DNA of 57,347 nucleotides, from contig NGFI01000009.1 in NCBI GenBank assembly GCA_002215645.1, positions 1 through 57,347 of the forward strand. The letters are read 5' to 3'. Shown one piece after another: positions 9,172 through 16,769 of the stretch. How positions within the stretch are numbered: position 1 is the stretch's first letter; each line of letters opens with the position of its first letter. This DNA is from Gemmatimonadetes bacterium 2013_60CM_65_52 (GTDB taxonomy: Bacteria; Gemmatimonadota; Gemmatimonadetes; Gemmatimonadales; Gemmatimonadaceae). A model generated the notes under the pieces. The model had not been told where the DNA came from, made no database searches, and saw only the letters and a list, made by a program, of their open reading frames with translations. The translations under genes and the position numbers were made by a program.

Positions 9172-9453
9172 ATGGCCGAGACCGATCGCAACCGCGCACT
9201 CGCGGCACTCCGATTCCGCGCCCTGGGCGACGAAACACGCCTTCGGTTCCTCGAGATCCTTTCCGACCGCGAACACACCGTCGCCGATCTCATGGCGGCC
9301 ACCGGCCTCGGTCAGTCCCTCGTGTCGCACCACCTGCGCGCGCTGCGCGACGCGGCCCTCGTCACCACGCGACGCGACGGACGATGGATCCACTACGCAC
9401 TCTCACGACCGACCCTCGCCACAACCAGACTCGTGCTCTACGAGCTGGACTGA
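9172..9453 (+). CDS. ArsR-family winged-helix transcriptional regulator
   Basis: The 93-aa protein is a single winged-helix domain: RFRALGDETRLRFLEIL (first helices), TVADLMAATGLGQSLVSHHLRALRDAALV (recognition helix region), then the DGRWIHYAL wing. I see no cysteine metal site, so it may respond to something other than arsenite-type metals. I used the ATG at 9172; earlier in-frame starts would translate the palindromic operator. A small zinc-ribbon-like gene follows 61 bp downstream on the same strand. Confidence 0.85.
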   Translation: MAETDRNRALAALRFRALGDETRLRFLEILSDREHTVADLMAATGLGQSLVSHHLRALRDAALVTTRRDGRWIHYALSRPTLATTRLVLYELD

Positions 9454-9514
9454 CTGGCGCGGCGCCCACGCGCTGTGCGATGTTTGCGCGACTCAGCCGA
9501 GTCCCGGAGGAATC

Positions 9515-9694
9515 ATGGCAGAAAGCTCGTCCACGAAGGATCTCGAGGATCGCGTCGCCAAACTGCAACGCGCGGTCTACTACCTCATCTGGAAGCGCAC
9601 GGGCTTCGGCGAGCAATGCGTGCACTGCGGACACTCGTATCCGAGCCACGGCGAAAAGTGCAAGGCCGCGGAGGTCGAACAGTTGGTGCGCTGA
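9515..9694 (+). CDS. 59-aa protein with zinc-ribbon-like cysteines
   Basis: A good ribosome site (GGAGG, 6 nt before the ATG) precedes a 59-codon reading frame. A predicted helix (KDLEDRVAKLQRAVYYLIWK) is followed by CVHCGHSYPSHGEKC, a Cys-x2-Cys-x9-Cys arrangement with a nearby His that could bind zinc. I know no named family. It is probably cotranscribed with the ArsR regulator 61 bp upstream. Confidence 0.65.
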   Translation: MAESSSTKDLEDRVAKLQRAVYYLIWKRTGFGEQCVHCGHSYPSHGEKCKAAEVEQLVR

Positions 9695-9868
9695 GTCACG
9701 CCTGAGGGCGGACTCGACCGAACGCTCAGACGAACGCGACCGAGGACTGACGGCGCACTCGACGGGAGCATTGCGGCCCTTGCCCGTGAGGTGGCACGGC
9801 AAATGTGAGTAGGCATGGTGCGCGACAACGTGGTCGCGTGATGGTTCGCGCCACTCTGCCGCTCCCAG

Positions 9869-10969
9869 ATGCACCTCGCCACCGTGTTACGCCGCAGCCG
9901 CCGGATGATCGTCGCACTCGGACCGATGCTGTTGGGCGGAGGCTGCGCTCCCATGAGCGGCCGGGACGCACCGGGACTCGTCGCGTCAGCCGGCGCATCG
10001 CTGGCCCCGACGACGATCACCACCGCCTGGTCCGAGGCGCGCACGGTTTCCTTCGCGCTCGATCGCATCGATCAACGCAGCCTGCCGCTCGATCGCACGT
10101 ATCGGCACTTCGGTAGCGGACGCGACGTCACCGTCTACGTCTTCGACGGCGGCATCATGGCGTCGCACCCGGAGCTCGAGGGGCGGGTCCGGCGCGGCTT
10201 CAATGCCTTTCCGAACGAGGACCAGCTCTGCAACGCGCACGGCACCGCGGTCGCCGGAGCCGTCGCCGGCACGACGCTCGGCGTCGCGCCCGCGGTGGAG
10301 ATCGTGGACGTGAAGATGGTGGAATGCCGGCGCATGCGCGGCAGCATCGAGGCCATCGTGCGGGGCGTCAGTTGGGTGCTCGAGGACAGGGCGCAGCATC
10401 CACATCATCGCGCGATCGCGAACTGGTCCTTCATCGCCGACACCACCGGAAACATCGCCGCACTGGATACCGCCGCGCAGCGGTTGCTCGACGCCGGCAT
10501 TCCCGTCGTCGTTTCGGCCGGCAACCTCGAGATGGATGCATGTCGCGTCTCGCCGGGCAACGCGCCGGGCGTCATCACCGTGGGCTCCTCGCGGCTCCGG
10601 ACCATCGGCGACGGCGCGCACGCGATGCTCGTGGATCAGCGCACACCGGGCACGGCATTCGGCCCATGCATCGGCATCTTCGCGCCGGGCGATTCCGTGT
10701 TGTTGCCGAGCATGGATTTTCGGCGGTTGCCGACGGAGCAGTTGTGGACGGGAACCTCGATGGCCGCTGGCTATGTAAGCGGCGCAGCGGCGTTGTATCT
10801 CGAGGCGCATCCGCTTGCGACGCCTGACGCCGTGTGGCGTGATCTGAAGCGCTCGGCATCCACCGGCATCGTCGTCGATCCGCGATCACCGGCCGCCGGC
10901 ATGCTGTACGTCGGTCCGGTTGACGCCGGCGCGAGCACGCCCACGGTCGCATCGCACACGCAGCCCTGA
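9869..10969 (+). CDS. subtilisin-like serine protease of the proteinase K type, secreted
   Basis: The 366-aa S8 peptidase has a complete triad: Asp93 in VFDGGI, His124 in NAHGTAVAG and Ser297 in GTSMAAGYVSG, with oxyanion Asn219 in SAGN. The stretch LDRIDQRSLPLD before the catalytic Asp is typical of the proteinase K/aqualysin branch. A hydrophobic N-terminus ends in LLGGGC, so it may be a lipoprotein, though the lipobox is imperfect. I see no long inhibitor propeptide. The ATG at 9905 is an alternative start. A dispersed repeat begins 10 nt after the stop. Confidence 0.9.
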   Translation: MHLATVLRRSRRMIVALGPMLLGGGCAPMSGRDAPGLVASAGASLAPTTITTAWSEARTVSFALDRIDQRSLPLDRTYRHFGSGRDVTVYVFDGGIMASHPELEGRVRRGFNAFPNEDQLCNAHGTAVAGAVAGTTLGVAPAVEIVDVKMVECRRMRGSIEAIVRGVSWVLEDRAQHPHHRAIANWSFIADTTGNIAALDTAAQRLLDAGIPVVVSAGNLEMDACRVSPGNAPGVITVGSSRLRTIGDGAHAMLVDQRTPGTAFGPCIGIFAPGDSVLLPSMDFRRLPTEQLWTGTSMAAGYVSGAAALYLEAHPLATPDAVWRDLKRSASTGIVVDPRSPAAGMLYVGPVDAGASTPTVASHTQP

Positions 10970-10978
10970 CGTCGGCGT

Positions 10979-11045
10979 GAAGATCAGTAGTGACGACCAG
11001 TACTCGGTATCCGGCACTCGGTAAACGAGCGTATCCGGTACGACC
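10979..11045 (+). repeat. stop-associated dispersed repeat, copy A
   Basis: This 67-nt element begins 10 nt after the subtilase stop, in the sense direction. Its core runs CAGTAGTGA, then CCAGTACTCGGTATCCGG, CACTCGGTAAACGAG and CGTATCCGGTACGACC. Close copies occur at 13146-13213, 14090-14155, 16596-16662 and (shortened) 16684-16731. Confidence 0.85.
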
Positions 11046-11102
11046 ATCGGCGCGGCGGTCAACCGGGAATAAAACACCGAGTGGCCAACCCGGTCATCAT
11101 CC

Positions 11103-11108
11103 TACAAT
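11103..11108 (+). promoter_or_regulatory. possible -10 element of the transketolase gene
   Basis: TACAAT lies 12 nt before the transketolase ATG, in the only AT-rich spot of this intergenic region. No convincing -35 box is visible. If used, the leader would be very short. Confidence 0.25.
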
Positions 11109-11120
11109 TATGTTTCGCGC

Positions 11121-13142
11121 ATGCCAATGACCGCACTCGACAAGCTCGCCATCGACACCATCCGCACGCTGTCCATGGACGCCGTGCAGAAGGCCAACTC
11201 GGGTCATCCCGGCACGCCGATGGCTCTCGCGCCGCTCGGTTATCTGCTCTTCACGAAGCACCTGAAGCATGATCCCGCCGACCCGCATTGGCCCGACCGC
11301 GATCGCTTCGTGTTGTCGTGCGGCCACGCGTCCATGCTGCTGTACAGTTGTCTCTACCTCAGCGGCTACGGCCTCACGCTCGACGACCTGAAGCAGTTCC
11401 GCCAATGGGGCAGCAGGACGCCGGGACATCCGGAGCTGCACTTCGCACCCGGTGTGGAGACGACAACGGGCCCGCTCGGACAGGGCATCGGGAACGCGGT
11501 CGGCATGGCCGTGGCGCAGGCACATCTCGCGGCAACATTCAATCGCGAGGGACACGCGATCGTCGACCACTATACATGGTTCATCTGTAGCGACGGCGAC
11601 CTCATGGAGGGCATCTCCCACGAGGCTGCGTCCTTCGCGGGACACTTCAAGCTCGGAAAGCTCATCGGCTTCTACGATGACAATCGCATCACGATCGACG
11701 GTAGCACCGACCTCACGTACACCGATGACGCGGGCAAACGGTTCGAGGCGTATGGCTGGCAGGTGCTGCACATTGCGGACGTCAACGATCTCGACGCGAT
11801 CGACAAAGCCATCGCCGAAGCGAAGGCCGATTCGACGCGTCCAACGCTGGTCGTCACCAGGACGCACATCGGCTACGGCAGCCCGAAGAAGCAGGACACC
11901 GCCGCCGCGCATGGCGAGCCCCTCGGTGCCGACGAAGTCGTGGCGGCCAAGAAGAATCTCGGATGGCCGAAGCCCGACGAGACGTTCTACGTCCCCGAGG
12001 AGGCGCTGAAGCACTGGCGCGGCGCCCTGGATCGCGGGGCGAAGGCACACGCGGAATGGAACGAGCGGCGCGCGAAGTACGGCGCTGCGTATGCCGACGA
12101 CGCGAAGGAGCTCAATCGTCGGATGAGTGGAGCGCTGCCCGCCGGATGGGAGAAGGTCGTCCCGGATTTCACCGCGGAGAACGGGTCCGTTGCGAGCCGA
12201 GCGGCGTCCAATACCGTGCTCAATGCGCTCGTCGGTGTGATGCCTGAGCTCATTGGCGGCTCCGCGGACCTCACGCCGTCCAATGGCACGGCCGTGAAGA
12301 CGTGGAAGAATTTCGCGCCCGGCGATTACGACAAGCGCTACATGCACTTCGGCATTCGCGAGCACGGCATGGGCGCGATCATGAACGGCATGGCGTTGCA
12401 CGGCGGGCTCATTCCGTTCGGTGGGACGTTCCTGATCTTCTCGGACTACATGCGTCCGGCGGTGCGTCTCGCGTCCATCATGAAGCAGCGCGTGATCTTC
12501 ATCTACACGCACGACTCCATCGGGCTCGGCGAGGACGGGCCGACGCATCAGCCCATCGAGCAGCTTTCGGCCCTGCGCGCGATTCCCGATATCACGCTCA
12601 TCCGGCCGGCCGATGCCACGGAGACGGCGGAGGCGTGGAAGGTCGCCGTACAGCACTCGAACGGTCCTGTGTTACTCGTCCTGACGCGGCAGAAGCTCGG
12701 CTTCATCGATCGCACGAAGTTCGCATCGGCGGCGGGCGTCGCCAAAGGTGGTTATGTGCTCGCCGAGGCCGCTGGTGGATCGCCCGATGTGGTGTTGATG
12801 TCGAGCGGATCGGAAGTCGCACTGATCATGTCGGCGGCGGAGAAGCTCTCGGCGCTTGGCGTGAAGGCCCGCGTGGTGAGCATGCCATCGCACGAGCTGT
12901 TTGCGCGGCAGGGAGCGGGCTACGAGTCCACTGTGCTTCCGGAGGGCGTGCCGCGCGTCGCCATCGAGGCGGCGCATCCAATGAGCTGGTATCGATGGGT
13001 CGGCTCGAATGGCGTGGTGCTGGGACTCGAGCGGTTCGGGGCGAGTGCGCCGTACGAGACGATCTACAAGGAGCTCGGACTCACGGTCGACAAGATCGTT
13101 GAAACGGCGAGAAAGCTCGTGGGATCAGAGTCACCACGCTAA
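11121..13142 (+). CDS. tkt: transketolase
   Basis: Transketolase moves two-carbon units between sugar phosphates in the pentose phosphate pathway using thiamine diphosphate. The 673-aa length is normal. Landmarks in order are [16 protein letters not shown] (His29), the TPP/Mg motif SDGDLMEG with a downstream Asn, FGIREHGMG with the catalytic Glu, and [16 protein letters not shown]. Two ATGs, 11121 and 11127, are possible; neither has a strong ribosome site. It stands alone, and a dispersed repeat starts 4 nt after the stop. Confidence 0.97.
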   Translation: MPMTALDKLAIDTIRTLSMDAVQKANSGHPGTPMALAPLGYLLFTKHLKHDPADPHWPDRDRFVLSCGHASMLLYSCLYLSGYGLTLDDLKQFRQWGSRTPGHPELHFAPGVETTTGPLGQGIGNAVGMAVAQAHLAATFNREGHAIVDHYTWFICSDGDLMEGISHEAASFAGHFKLGKLIGFYDDNRITIDGSTDLTYTDDAGKRFEAYGWQVLHIADVNDLDAIDKAIAEAKADSTRPTLVVTRTHIGYGSPKKQDTAAAHGEPLGADEVVAAKKNLGWPKPDETFYVPEEALKHWRGALDRGAKAHAEWNERRAKYGAAYADDAKELNRRMSGALPAGWEKVVPDFTAENGSVASRAASNTVLNALVGVMPELIGGSADLTPSNGTAVKTWKNFAPGDYDKRYMHFGIREHGMGAIMNGMALHGGLIPFGGTFLIFSDYMRPAVRLASIMKQRVIFIYTHDSIGLGEDGPTHQPIEQLSALRAIPDITLIRPADATETAEAWKVAVQHSNGPVLLVLTRQKLGFIDRTKFASAAGVAKGGYVLAEAAGGSPDVVLMSSGSEVALIMSAAEKLSALGVKARVVSMPSHELFARQGAGYESTVLPEGVPRVAIEAAHPMSWYRWVGSNGVVLGLERFGASAPYETIYKELGLTVDKIVETARKLVGSESPR

Positions 13143-13145
13143 GAC

Positions 13146-13213
13146 TAAGAGCAGTAGTGAAGACCAGTACCCGGTACCCGGCACTCGGTAAAATGGCGTA
13201 TCCTGTACACGAC
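13146..13213 (+). repeat. stop-associated dispersed repeat, copy B
   Basis: This copy starts 4 nt after the tkt stop in the sense direction and carries the CAGTAGTGAAGACCAGTAC head and the GCGTATCC-GTACACGAC tail. It fills much of the 184-bp space between convergent genes; I see nothing else recognisable in the remainder. Confidence 0.85.
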
Positions 13214-13326
13214 GTTTCAGGGTCAGAGTCTGCCGTCCGGATTCTGCCTTCAGCCGTCTGACGTCCCATCGCCGCAGCGGCCGGCGTCGGTGGCCGAGTC
13301 TTAGAGTGGGAGCGGTTCAGACAAGG

Positions 13327-14052
13327 TTAGGGCGTAACCACAAGATTCCGGAAGTGCCCGATTGCACCCAGGCCGATCCACAAGGCGACGGCTCCCTTGG
13401 CTGACGGACCCGACTTGACATCGTTCACGATCAGCACCGGCTGTGGCTGATCATGCACGTATAGCCGGGCCTGCACACCCCGTATTTCAATCTTGATCTT
13501 CGTCCACGTATCCGGCAGGAGATCGACGTACGCTTCGTAGCGCGACGGCGTCTCGCGACGGAGGCGCAACCAGGTCCAGTCGGGATGTGAGATGTACTGG
13601 ACCGAGTGGTTCCGGCGTTCCTGATCTTCTGCGCGTCCATTCGTCGGCCGGAGGTAGAACGCATCGTACGTCTGCCGGCCATTCGGAGTGGAATCGGCCT
13701 GCACTCGGAACGCGATGCCGACGAAGCCCCGCGCGCCGGCGAACGCGCCTTCTGCCGGCGAGCCCGCGACCTCCACCTCAATGACGCCGTTCGAGAGCTC
13801 GAGGCCCTCGATCCTTACGAACGATTCTGGTTCGATCTGACCGGAGATGTACTCCGGCCGGCGCATGACCTCGGGCGCCACGGCCACTCGCACGCCACGC
13901 TTGCCCTGGAACGTCACCGCCTCGGCGGTCGTGTTGTGGAGTTGCAGGCCCTCGGTCGTTTCCAGGGCGTAGTGTCGCGCCTGGCCCGAAGCGGTGCGAG
14001 CAAGCACGGCGCAAAGAATTCCGACGAGCACGATGACGAAACGCCGCATCAT
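13327..14052 (-). CDS. secreted jellyroll-like protein (LamG/DUF1080-like)
   Basis: The 241-aa protein has a clear signal peptide (MMRRFVIVLVGILCAVL, cleavage near ASG-QA). The rest is beta-rich, and the closing GAVALWIGLGAIGHFRNLVV is the typical last strand pair of concanavalin-like jellyrolls such as LamG or DUF1080 (3-keto-disaccharide hydrolase) proteins. No catalytic residues can be assigned. The ATG at 14052 has AGGAG 6 nt upstream. A longer in-frame reading would translate the dispersed repeat upstream and is not credible. It may share a transcript with the PLP enzyme upstream. Confidence 0.75.
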   Translation of the reverse strand: MMRRFVIVLVGILCAVLARTASGQARHYALETTEGLQLHNTTAEAVTFQGKRGVRVAVAPEVMRRPEYISGQIEPESFVRIEGLELSNGVIEVEVAGSPAEGAFAGARGFVGIAFRVQADSTPNGRQTYDAFYLRPTNGRAEDQERRNHSVQYISHPDWTWLRLRRETPSRYEAYVDLLPDTWTKIKIEIRGVQARLYVHDQPQPVLIVNDVKSGPSAKGAVALWIGLGAIGHFRNLVVTP

Positions 14053-14089
14053 GGCGTTCTCCTGACGGTTGTCGTCTGCTGCGACCCGT

Positions 14090-14155
14090 GGTCGTACCGG
14101 ATACGCTCGTTTACCGAGTGCGGGATACCGGGTACTGGTTTTCACTACTGACCTC
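14090..14155 (-). repeat. stop-associated dispersed repeat, copy C
   Basis: This copy lies on the minus strand and begins 7 nt after the stop of the minus-strand PLP enzyme, so it is again in sense orientation. It has the CAGTAGTGA head, the ACTCGGTAAACGAG centre and the CGTATCCGGTACGACC tail. Confidence 0.85.
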
Positions 14156-14162
14156 AGCGCAG

Positions 14163-15455
14163 TCAGGCAACTCCCTGCCTGATCGCCTGTATCACTCTAT
14201 CCGCGAACAGATCCACTTCATCGACCGTGTTGTAGACGTTCGGCGTAATCCGCATTCCCTTGAACTCGTCCGTCACCATGGGTGTGGTGACGATCCGGTG
14301 CTTGTCGAGCAGCCATCCGCCGAGCTTGCCCATATCCATGCCGTTCACGCCGAAGACGCCGATCGCACCCGACTTGCCCGGTGCGATGTCCGTGATCATG
14401 AACGCGCGGTCGCTTGCGGCGAGCACCTGTTTCGCCCACCGATCGCGCAGGTAGCGGAGCCGGGCGATTTTCCGCTGCATGCCGATACCGCGGTTGAAGG
14501 CGATGGCGACCGAGATGGCGTTGTGGTTCGCCGCCGGGTGCGTGCCGATCTCCTCGTACTTCCGGATGTCCGCGTCCTGCTCGATGGATCCCGCCATGAG
14601 CGGCCAGAGCTTCGGAATACGGTCACGCCGTACGTACAGAAATCCCGTGCCGATGGGCGCGTGCAACCACTTGTGCAGGCTCGTGCCGTAGTAATCGCAG
14701 CCGAGATCGTCACGCGTGAACGGAAAGTGCGCGAACGCGTGTGCGCCGTCGACGAACACCTGAATGCCTTTCGGCTTCGCGAGGTCCACGATCTCGCGCA
14801 CCGGCGCGATGTAGCCGGTCTGAAAGCTGATGTGCATCACCTCGATGACCTTCGTCCTCGGCGTGATGGCGTTCGCGATCTGCTCGACGAATGACGCGGA
14901 GCTCTTCACGGGTGTCTCGAGCTTCACGCGCTTGAGGATGACGCCGTCGCGGCGCTCGCGCTGCCGCCACGCGTTCTGCATGCGCGGATAGTTCTGTGTC
15001 GTCATGACGACCTCGTCGCCCTTCGCGAGATCGAGGCCGAAGATCATCGTCTCGTTCGACTCGGACGCATTGCGCGTGATGGCCATCTCTTCCAGGTCGC
15101 AGCCGAAATCCTTCGCGAGGTCGCGCCGAACCGACTCGATGCGCGGCTCGAGCACGCGCCACATGTGATCCACGGGCAGCTCGTTCGAGAACTTCAGGTC
15201 GCGGATCATCTGCTCGAGCACATGCGTCGGCGCGGGGCTGCAGCCGCCGTTGTTGAGGTTCACCATCGTGCGATCGAGATCGAACGCCCGCTGGATCTGT
15301 TCCCAGTACTCCTCGTCGGATGCCACGCCTTCGGCGGGCCTGCTGCCGGCGACATCGGTCGCGTCGAAGATCCGCCGGAAGGCGTCGGCGCGCATGACCG
15401 GCGCGGCGAGCGATGCTCCGAAGAGAGAATGGACGAACGTACGGCGCGATGGCAT
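14163..15455 (-). CDS. Tat-exported class V aminotransferase-fold PLP enzyme
   Basis: The 430-aa protein belongs to the aminotransferase class V fold (isopenicillin N epimerase/cysteine desulfurase relatives). PLP residues are Asp236 in VFVDGAHAF and Lys262 in TSLHKWL. The N-terminus, MPSRRTFVHSLFGASLAAPV, is a twin-arginine signal, which fits export of a folded cofactor enzyme. The substrate cannot be told from sequence. It faces the MBL lipoprotein gene across 100 bp. Confidence 0.85.
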   Translation of the reverse strand: MPSRRTFVHSLFGASLAAPVMRADAFRRIFDATDVAGSRPAEGVASDEEYWEQIQRAFDLDRTMVNLNNGGCSPAPTHVLEQMIRDLKFSNELPVDHMWRVLEPRIESVRRDLAKDFGCDLEEMAITRNASESNETMIFGLDLAKGDEVVMTTQNYPRMQNAWRQRERRDGVILKRVKLETPVKSSASFVEQIANAITPRTKVIEVMHISFQTGYIAPVREIVDLAKPKGIQVFVDGAHAFAHFPFTRDDLGCDYYGTSLHKWLHAPIGTGFLYVRRDRIPKLWPLMAGSIEQDADIRKYEEIGTHPAANHNAISVAIAFNRGIGMQRKIARLRYLRDRWAKQVLAASDRAFMITDIAPGKSGAIGVFGVNGMDMGKLGGWLLDKHRIVTTPMVTDEFKGMRITPNVYNTVDEVDLFADRVIQAIRQGVA

Positions 15456-15555
15456 GGCAGCGGTCCTGGCGCGAGTTCGTCAATCTTCCGTGCGGACGTG
15501 ACGAAAGTCCAGTCCGGAGGCCGTCGGATGATGCTCAACGCGTACTTTTGCGCTT

Positions 15556-16578
15556 GTGCGGCGCAGACGCATCGGTACCGTTCGCGATGTGAGACATCGC
15601 ATTCCCTTCGCTCTCGCCGCGCTGCTGTGCGCCTGCGTGCCGGGCGACACCGATGCCCGTATCGCCGAGGACCATGGGCGAGCACCGGCCGAGCTCGTCG
15701 TTCGAATGCTCGACGTCGATCAGGGAGATGCGATCCTCATCCAGAACGGCGGTTCCACAGTCCTCGTCGACGGCGGCCCGAAGCCAGCCACCCTCGGCCG
15801 ATACCTCGACCAACTCGCTCTGAACGGAACGACGATTGACGCCGTCGTCCTCACGCACCAACACGCCGATCACTATCAGGGGCTGCGCGAGCTCTTTGCG
15901 ACGCGTCGCAACATCACGGTTCGCTACTTCTGGGAAAATCAGGATCCGTCGCCGAACGTAACGCTGGCCAGGCTGCGTGATTCCATTGCGGCGCGAGTGC
16001 GCCGCGGATCCCTGATCTATCGCGACACGGACGATCCATGCGCCAATGGCGCGCCGTTGTGCACCGTCACGCTCAAAGGCGGAGCGAAGCTCCACATCAT
16101 GCGCCCCGATCCGGACGGCCAGAAACCGAACAATCGCTCGGCGGCGATCAAGCTCGTGGGCCCTGATTCGGCATCCTTCACCATGTGGATGGCCGGCGAC
16201 GCGGAACAGGACGAGATACGCTGGTTCTCGAGCGCCGGGTACGATCGTTCTCCGGGCATGCGCGTGGACGTACTCAAGGCCGATCATCACGGAAGCTGCA
16301 ACGGCGTGAGCGATGCGTATCTCGACGCGATTCGCCCGTCGATCGCGCTCGTTTCAGTCGGCTCGGCGAATGACTACGGCCATGTCCATTTGCAGGCCAA
16401 GACGATTTACCGACGCCATCGCGTGTCGTGGTATCGCACGGACGAGAATGGGACAATCACCATTCGCGCGCGGGGCACGCTAAATTCGAGCTACACGATT
16501 TCGGTGGAGCGAGGGGAACACAATGCTGACGGGCAGAGCGATCGGCGTGCAAGTGCGGCCGCCTGTGAAGAGCAGTAG
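15556..16578 (+). CDS. ComEC-like metallo-beta-lactamase-fold lipoprotein
   Basis: The protein of up to 340 aa has the MBL metal motif THQHADHYQG and later the pairs MAGDAEQDE and LKADHHGSCNG, in the order seen in ComEC/Rec2 C-terminal domains and stand-alone relatives. The signal region ends in LLCAC, a plausible lipobox, so it is probably anchored outside the cytoplasm. Substrates of such stand-alone proteins are unknown; nuclease or phosphodiesterase activity is possible. I used the GTG at 15556; a later GTG at about 15589 also fits. The C-terminal tail after about residue 315 looks random, and the stop TAG comes from the repeat copy at 16567. Confidence 0.82.
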   Translation: MRRRRIGTVRDVRHRIPFALAALLCACVPGDTDARIAEDHGRAPAELVVRMLDVDQGDAILIQNGGSTVLVDGGPKPATLGRYLDQLALNGTTIDAVVLTHQHADHYQGLRELFATRRNITVRYFWENQDPSPNVTLARLRDSIAARVRRGSLIYRDTDDPCANGAPLCTVTLKGGAKLHIMRPDPDGQKPNNRSAAIKLVGPDSASFTMWMAGDAEQDEIRWFSSAGYDRSPGMRVDVLKADHHGSCNGVSDAYLDAIRPSIALVSVGSANDYGHVHLQAKTIYRRHRVSWYRTDENGTITIRARGTLNSSYTISVERGEHNADGQSDRRASAAACEEQ

Positions 16579-16595
16579 TGAAGGCCAGTACCTGT
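16567..16595 (+). repeat. partial dispersed repeat, copy D1
   Basis: GAAGAGCAGTAGTGAAGGCCAGTACC is the head of the dispersed repeat, followed at once by full copy D2. The two heads form a 29-nt tandem duplication with few differences. The TAG at 16576-16578 inside it ends the MBL lipoprotein gene. Confidence 0.8.
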
Positions 16596-16662
16596 GAAGA
16601 ACAGTAGTGAAGGCCAGTATCCGGTATCCGGAACCCGGTAAAGGAGCGTATCCGGTACGACT
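16596..16662 (+). repeat. stop-associated dispersed repeat, copy D2
   Basis: This full-length 67-nt copy runs from GAAGAACAGTAGTGA to GCGTATCCGGTACGACT, sense to the MBL gene. Inside it TCCGG-TAT-CCGGA can form a short hairpin. Confidence 0.85.
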
Positions 16663-16683
16663 ACCGACGCCCGACTAACATCG

Positions 16684-16731
16684 CCGTGTACTGAATACGC
16701 CTCGTACAGGATGCCGGATACCGAGTACTGG
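16684..16731 (-). repeat. dispersed repeat, shortened copy E
   Basis: Read on the minus strand this is CCAGTACTCGGTATCCGG, then a diverged part GTACGAGGCGTATTCAGTAC. It lacks the CAGTAGTGA head. It lies 38 nt past the stop of the minus-strand GH3 gene, so it too is in sense orientation, facing copy D2. Confidence 0.7.
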
Positions 16732-16769
16732 GGCTCCCTCCGGGTGCTGCTGTTACGTCGTCATCGTCA

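Noticed and set aside
9820-9842. Inverted repeat CGCGAC-N6-GTCGCG before the subtilase
   Set aside because: A 6-bp stem in GC-rich DNA is expected by chance and has no link to a start or stop; the 174-bp gap shows nothing else.
14053-14145. N-terminal extension of the secreted jellyroll protein
   Set aside because: It reads through repeat copy C and lacks a ribosome site; the ATG at 14052 has AGGAG and a signal peptide.
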